Assembly (NCBI GenBank): GCA_046346665.1
Contig: JAXMHQ010000060.1
Span: 1 to 10,499, forward strand
Origin: JAXMHQ01 sp046346665
GTDB taxonomy: Bacteria > Verrucomicrobiota > Verrucomicrobiia > Limisphaerales > JAXMHQ01
DNA: 10,499 nt
Direction of reading: 5' to 3'
The notes under the pieces are model-generated. The model searched no databases and was not told the origin of the DNA. It was given only the letters and a program-made list of their open reading frames with translations. The translations under genes were made by a program, and so were the position numbers. Each line of letters opens with the position of its first letter. The stretch's first letter is position 1. Shown one piece after another: positions 7,568-10,499 of the stretch.

Positions 7568-8518
7568 TCACCGCCTCAATGCCACTTCCAGCAGCGCGTC
7601 CACGCTCGTGTCCGCCACGCATTGATACCGGTCGCTCGCCCCGTAATACAATTTGATCGACCCGTCCGGCTCCACCACGTGCGAGCTGGCAAACACACAG
7701 TTCGGCGTGTGACCCGCATTCTCGTAAGGCATCTCCGGCGTCAAAATGCATTCGTCACCCACCCGGATCAGATCCGACGGATCGTCCAGGCGCGACAGGC
7801 ACACGCCCGCGTGGTAGAGGTATTCGTAATCGCACACCACCGACACCGCGTGGAAAATGATCAGCCAGCCCTCGCGCGTTTTGATCGGCGTGCCGCACGG
7901 ACCGATTTTTCCCCAGCCGAACGAGCACTTTTCCTTGCTCATCAGCAGCCGCTGGTTGCCCCAGAATTTCAGGTCGGGCGATTGCGTCACCCAGATTTCC
8001 CCCAGCGCATTCGGGCGTTCCAGCGCCGTGTAGAGCCCGTTCACCTTCTCCGGGAACAACACCGTGTTGCGAAACCCCGTTCCCGTGATGAATCCCTCCC
8101 ACTGAAACGTCCGCATGTCTTTCGACGTCATGTGCCCCATCCGTGCATCCGATCCATGGCAGCAAAACGTCATGTGATAGGTGTCGCCGATCTTCGTGAT
8201 CCGCGGGTCATACTGGACGCGCGCATAGCGGCGGTATTCCGGGTCTTTCGGCAGGGGAACGATCTCGCCGACCTTCCAGGAATCGTAGCCGTTCGGCGAT
8301 TCCGCGAGGCAGAAGAAGTTGTAGAAATTGTAACCCTCGCAGCGCAGCACCATCACGTAGCGATCCTCATGTTTGACGACCGAGGAATTGAAAATACCGC
8401 GGCAGGCGAACGGGACCGCGTCCGCCGTCAGGATGGGATTCTTCTCGTAGCGTTTCACCGCGCGCCACTTCGTGAAAACACGGGGTTCAGAAAATTTCAT
8501 AGAGGATTTCGATTCCAT
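7568..8518 (-). CDS. GH130-family glycoside phosphorylase/hydrolase, cytoplasmic
   Basis: This 316-residue protein has no signal peptide, so it should act inside the cell. GH130 enzymes are mostly phosphorylases that cleave beta-mannosidic bonds (for example Man-beta-1,4-Glc, Man-beta-1,4-GlcNAc or short mannans) with phosphate, giving mannose 1-phosphate; some are hydrolases. Five-bladed propeller landmarks are KNPIL (26-30), RGIFNSSVVKHEDRYVMVLR (40-59), YDPRITKIGDTYHMTF (103-118), GTPIKTREGWLIIFHA (209-224) and LYYGASDRYQCVAD (290-303). D104 is the expected proton-donor Asp; the residue before it is Tyr rather than the Glu of the common EDPR motif, as in some GH130 subgroups. Substrate and phosphorylase-versus-hydrolase activity cannot be settled from sequence. 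An alternative start is Met7 at 8500. It converges on GH53 and diverges from GntR. Confidence 0.88.
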   Translation of the reverse strand: MESKSSMKFSEPRVFTKWRAVKRYEKNPILTADAVPFACRGIFNSSVVKHEDRYVMVLRCEGYNFYNFFCLAESPNGYDSWKVGEIVPLPKDPEYRRYARVQYDPRITKIGDTYHMTFCCHGSDARMGHMTSKDMRTFQWEGFITGTGFRNTVLFPEKVNGLYTALERPNALGEIWVTQSPDLKFWGNQRLLMSKEKCSFGWGKIGPCGTPIKTREGWLIIFHAVSVVCDYEYLYHAGVCLSRLDDPSDLIRVGDECILTPEMPYENAGHTPNCVFASSHVVEPDGSIKLYYGASDRYQCVADTSVDALLEVALRR

Positions 8519-8527
8519 TTGCGCGAC

Positions 8528-8555
8528 ACCCTAGCGAAAGGCGAACAATTTTCAA
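8528..8555 (-). promoter_or_regulatory. Candidate sigma70 promoter for the GH130 gene
   Basis: On the minus strand TTGAAA (8550-8555) and TAGGGT (8528-8533) are 16 bp apart. The predicted start point, near 8521, is only about 3 bp before the ATG at 8518 and about 20 bp before the in-frame ATG at 8500. Either the mRNA is nearly leaderless or Met7 is the true start. The -10 match is modest. Confidence 0.35.
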
Positions 8556-8560
8556 CCGCG

Positions 8561-8581
8561 GATTCCACGGATTCCACGGAT
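8561..8581 (+). repeat. Short tandem repeat GATTCCACG
   Basis: Two perfect copies of GATTCCACG (8561-8569, 8570-8578) are followed by a partial third (GAT). The repeat sits at the left edge of the palindrome-rich gap between GH130 and GntR and is non-coding. Confidence 0.8.
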
Positions 8582-8717
8582 GGCAGGGCAAGCCGGGGCA
8601 GGGGGGCGCTTTGACACATCGCACAGGCCGCCGGCCTGCGCTACGGACGGTCCGGAGGCCCGGCGGAGACTTGCCGGGGGCGCAAGCCCCCCGAGATTGT
8701 GTGAGCCCGCCGTGCTT

Positions 8718-8742
8718 CCGCGATCTCACGATCGCGGCTACG
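8718..8742 (-). repeat. REP-like palindromic repeat, copy 2 (inverted relative to copy 1)
   Basis: On the minus strand this is identical over 25 bp to 7533-7557: CGTAG, then arms CCGCGATC and GATCGCGG around a GTGA loop. On the plus strand the arms are 8718-8725 and 8730-8737. Flanking bases beyond the 25 bp differ from copy 1 except that both lie between genes. A 25-bp exact match by chance in 10 kb is very unlikely. Confidence 0.85.
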
Positions 8743-8775
8743 GCAGGGCGGGGCGTCGGCCTGCCGCGTCGTCAA

Positions 8776-8789
8776 GCGCCGGTCGGCGC
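8776..8789. promoter_or_regulatory. Possible operator palindrome upstream of the GntR promoter
   Basis: GCGCCG-GT-CGGCGC is a perfect 6-bp inverted repeat ending 9 bp before the -35 box of the GntR promoter, with near-symmetric CAA/TTG just outside. GntR/HutC regulators usually bind such dyads and often control their own gene. In a GC-rich intergenic region already full of palindromes this may be coincidence. Confidence 0.25.
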
Positions 8790-8798
8790 GTTGGGCTG

Positions 8799-8826
8799 TT
8801 GACAGCGCGGCCGCTTTCCCTAATAT
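8799..8826 (+). promoter_or_regulatory. Near-consensus sigma70 promoter of the GntR-deoC unit
   Basis: A perfect -35 TTGACA (8799-8804) and -10 TAATAT (8821-8826) are separated by 16 bp; the spacer contains the palindrome GCGGCCGC (8807-8814). The predicted start point, 6-8 bp after the -10 box, is 8833-8834. That coincides with the ATG at 8834 and makes the transcript leaderless or nearly so. Confidence 0.72.
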
Positions 8827-8833
8827 GGTGGCT

Positions 8834-9661
8834 ATGCCACGAGTCCAATTGGCCTCCGGAGATCGCACCACGCCGCTGGTGCGGGAGCCGGCCTACCAGC
8901 AGCTCGCCCAGCGGCTGCGCGCGCTGGTCCGGGAGGGCGAGTGCCGGCCGGGCGACCGATTTCCGACCGAGCGCCAGGTCGCGGAGCGATTCAAAGTCAG
9001 CCGGGTGACCGCGAACAAGGCCCTCGCCGGATTGGTGTCCGAGGGGGTGCTCGAGTTTCGCAAGGGGGTCGGCACCTTCGTGCGCGACCCGGGAATGCAC
9101 TACGATCTGCGGGCGCTCATCAGCTTCACGCGCAAAGCCCAACTGGACGGGCGTCGCGCCGGGACGCGCGTGCTTCGATTTCATTCGACCTGCGCCGGCA
9201 AGGTCCCTGTATTTGCCCGCAAGGCCCTGGGCGTCGGTTCGGATGAGCCGCTTTATTATGTGGAGCGCCTCCGGCTGGCGGACGGAGTTCCCCTGATCCT
9301 GGAGCGGCGCCTGCTGGTGGCGCGCTGGTGCCCGGGATTGTCCCGAAAGCAACTGGAAGTATCGCTTTACACCCTGTTGACGGGCCGGTACGGACGTCGA
9401 CTTACCTCGTCGCACCAGTGTCTGCGCGCCGCGGCGGCTGCCCGGTCCGATGCCCGGTTGCTCGGGCTCCGGCCCGGCGGCGCGGTCCTGTGGGTCCGGG
9501 CAACCGGCGAATGCCAGCACGGACCGCTTTGGATCGAAGACACCCTTTACCGCGGCGATCGCTACGAATTTTTCAACGTGATCGGATCCGACCCCGTCTC
9601 CCAGCCGGCCCGGCCCGCCTTGGCGGCGGATGCGCTGCCGGAATTGCTTTTCGCCCCTTAA
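8834..9661 (+). CDS. GntR-family transcriptional regulator, HutC subfamily (UTRA effector domain)
   Basis: This 275-residue DNA-binding regulator is probably a repressor of its own operon. Residues 18-83 form the GntR winged helix-turn-helix: AYQQLAQRLRALV, PGDRFPTERQVAERFKVSR with the recognition helix VSRVTANKALAGLVSEG, and the wing FRKGVGTFV. Residues about 100-250 fit a UTRA ligand-binding domain (LYYVERLRLADGVPLILERRLL ... LWIEDTLYRGDRYEF), which in HutC proteins senses small metabolites, often sugar phosphates. An in-frame ATG three codons upstream (8825) overlaps the -10 box of the promoter and would not be in the mRNA, so 8834 is preferred; GGTGG precedes it if a longer transcript exists. 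deoC follows after 15 bp, so its substrate or a related phosphosugar is the natural candidate effector (inference). Confidence 0.9.
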   Translation: MPRVQLASGDRTTPLVREPAYQQLAQRLRALVREGECRPGDRFPTERQVAERFKVSRVTANKALAGLVSEGVLEFRKGVGTFVRDPGMHYDLRALISFTRKAQLDGRRAGTRVLRFHSTCAGKVPVFARKALGVGSDEPLYYVERLRLADGVPLILERRLLVARWCPGLSRKQLEVSLYTLLTGRYGRRLTSSHQCLRAAAAARSDARLLGLRPGGAVLWVRATGECQHGPLWIEDTLYRGDRYEFFNVIGSDPVSQPARPALAADALPELLFAP

Positions 9662-9676
9662 ATCCATTCAACATTT

Positions 9677-10465
9677 ATGAACCACACCTGTGAAGACCTT
9701 GCGAAAATGATCGATCATTCGTTGCTGCATCCGACCATGACCGACGCGGACCTGGAGGCGGGCTGCCGCCTGGCCGCGCGTTACAATGTGGCCTCGGTAT
9801 GCGTGAAACCCTACGCCGTTCGGGCCGCCGCCCAGTGGCTGAAGGGCAGCAGCGTGCTCGTGGGTGCGGTGATCGGATTCCCGCACGGCAATTCGTGCAC
9901 CGAATCCAAGCGGTACGAAACCGAGCTGGCGTGCAAGGACGGCGCTGTGGAGATCGACATGGTGATCAACATCGGCAAGGCGCTGGGCGGCGACTGGGAT
10001 TACGTGGAGCGGGATGTGCGCGCCGTGTGCGAGGAGGCGCACCGGCGCGGGGCGAAGGTGAAGGTGATTTTGGAAAACGATTATCTCGGCCAGGGCGGCG
10101 CGGGGCTCAGCGGAGATGATCTGAAACGCAAGCTCTGCGTTCTGTGCGAGCGGGCGGGGGCGGATTGGGTGAAGACCAGCACTGGGTACGGTTTCGTCAA
10201 ACAGGCGGATGGCAAATACAGCTACCAGGGTGCGACCGAGCATGATTTGACCTTGATGCGGGCGGCGGTGTCGGCCCGGGTGCAGGTGAAGGCGGCCGGC
10301 GGGGTGCGGGACCTGGACGGGCTGATCCGGGTGCGCGAGCTGGGTGCGACGCGATGTGGGGCGACCGCGACCGCGGCCATGCTGGATGAGTGCCGCAAGC
10401 GTGCGGCCGCCGGGGAGACCGGCCGTCCGGGAGCCGCGGGGAGCATCGGCGGGGCGACTTACTGA
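9677..10465 (+). CDS. deoC: Deoxyribose-phosphate aldolase (DERA, class I aldolase)
   Basis: This 262-residue cytoplasmic enzyme cleaves 2-deoxyribose 5-phosphate to glyceraldehyde 3-phosphate and acetaldehyde through a Schiff base. Catalytic residues are visible: EIDMV (92-96) with D94, KTSTGYG (166-172) with Schiff-base K166, and KAAGG (205-209) with the accessory K205. MIDHSLLHP (11-19) and VIGFPHG (65-71) are further DERA blocks, and ATRCGATATA (224-233) is in the phosphate-binding position. Between STGYGF and GATEHD lies a loop (VKQADGKYSYQ, 174-184) about 10 residues longer than in the E. coli and B. subtilis enzymes. The last 20 residues are a Gly/Ala-rich tail. It lies 15 bp after GntR and is probably co-transcribed with it; no Shine-Dalgarno precedes the ATG (ATTCAACATTT). 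No other nucleoside-catabolism gene is in view, so the physiological substrate is open. Confidence 0.95.
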   Translation: MNHTCEDLAKMIDHSLLHPTMTDADLEAGCRLAARYNVASVCVKPYAVRAAAQWLKGSSVLVGAVIGFPHGNSCTESKRYETELACKDGAVEIDMVINIGKALGGDWDYVERDVRAVCEEAHRRGAKVKVILENDYLGQGGAGLSGDDLKRKLCVLCERAGADWVKTSTGYGFVKQADGKYSYQGATEHDLTLMRAAVSARVQVKAAGGVRDLDGLIRVRELGATRCGATATAAMLDECRKRAAAGETGRPGAAGSIGGATY

Positions 10466-10499
10466 GAAGCGCGGGCTTAGAGCGGCTCAAGAAATGTCG

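Larger units (their letters stand above)
8519..8798. other. Palindrome-rich intergenic region between divergent GH130 and GntR genes
   Basis: No gene is apparent in this stretch. From left to right it holds the GATTCCACG tandem repeat and then an inverted repeat with arms CAGGCCG/CGGCCTG (8624-8638) followed by CGCTACGG. Next come the small inverted repeat CGGAC-G-GTCCG (8644-8654) and a hairpin with arms GGGGGC/GCCCCC closing a GCAA tetraloop (8676-8691). The inverted copy of the 25-bp palindromic repeat is at 8718-8742. An inverted repeat with arms CGGCAGG/CCTGCCG and a 12-base spacer is at 8741-8766. GCGCCG-GT-CGGCGC lies at 8776-8789. The first and fifth palindromes share a CCGTAG flank (CTACGG on this strand). 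The pattern fits accumulated REP-like or miniature palindromic elements. Confidence 0.75.

Noticed and set aside
7622..8614. Plus-strand open frame of 330 codons opposite GH130
   Set aside because: His/Arg/Val-rich shadow of the GH130 frame with no domain. The minus-strand frame 8738-9667 opposite GntR is rejected for the same reason.
8519..8824. CRISPR array or riboswitch in the palindrome-rich gap
   Set aside because: The repeats are not evenly spaced or identical, and I could not match any known riboswitch core.
10494..10499. ATG at the right edge as the start of the next gene
   Set aside because: Only two codons are visible and no Shine-Dalgarno precedes them, so it cannot be supported.

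Overview
The window is GC-rich, densely coding, and free of mobile-element genes. The protein signatures point to a free-living, polysaccharide-degrading member of the Verrucomicrobiota (PVC group). They are a GH9 enzyme with a long N-terminal extension, a GH53 enzyme ending in an 'FSGQEGQNYRLL...QQFFRVLSP'-type tail module, a YDG module and GntR-deoC. This taxonomic call is an inference from protein style, not from a marker gene.

Left half, minus strand: three genes are read leftwards and look like one operon with 13-bp gaps. They are a CE2-type carbohydrate acetyl esterase (3736-4851), a GH140/DUF4038 apiosidase-like hydrolase (2241-3722), and a GH9 cellulase-superfamily enzyme (2227 to beyond the left edge, truncated). 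All three have signal peptides. Just upstream, in the same orientation, is an initiator tRNA-fMet gene (4963-5039) with a candidate promoter. Centre, plus strand: a large secreted GH53 endo-beta-1,4-galactanase (5264-7528) diverges from the tRNA. Convergent to it is a cytoplasmic GH130 glycoside phosphorylase or hydrolase (7568-8518). Right, plus strand: a GntR/HutC-family regulator (8834-9661) is followed 15 bp later by a deoxyribose-phosphate aldolase, deoC (9677-10465).

Taken together, the exported enzymes could remove acetyl groups, side sugars and backbone from plant cell-wall polymers, including pectic galactan. GH130 would process a short oligosaccharide inside the cell. The GntR-deoC pair is a separate unit for a 2-deoxysugar-phosphate or a related aldol substrate. 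No SusC/SusD pair, transporter or sigma/anti-sigma pair is present in the window.

No wholly new system is evident. The most unusual non-coding signals are a palindromic repeat present in two inverted copies (7533-7557 and 8718-8742) with related palindromes between genes; a near-consensus sigma70 promoter placed so that the GntR mRNA would be leaderless; and an initiator tRNA whose anticodon stem lacks the first of the three canonical G:C pairs. Most genes here have no recognisable Shine-Dalgarno sequence.
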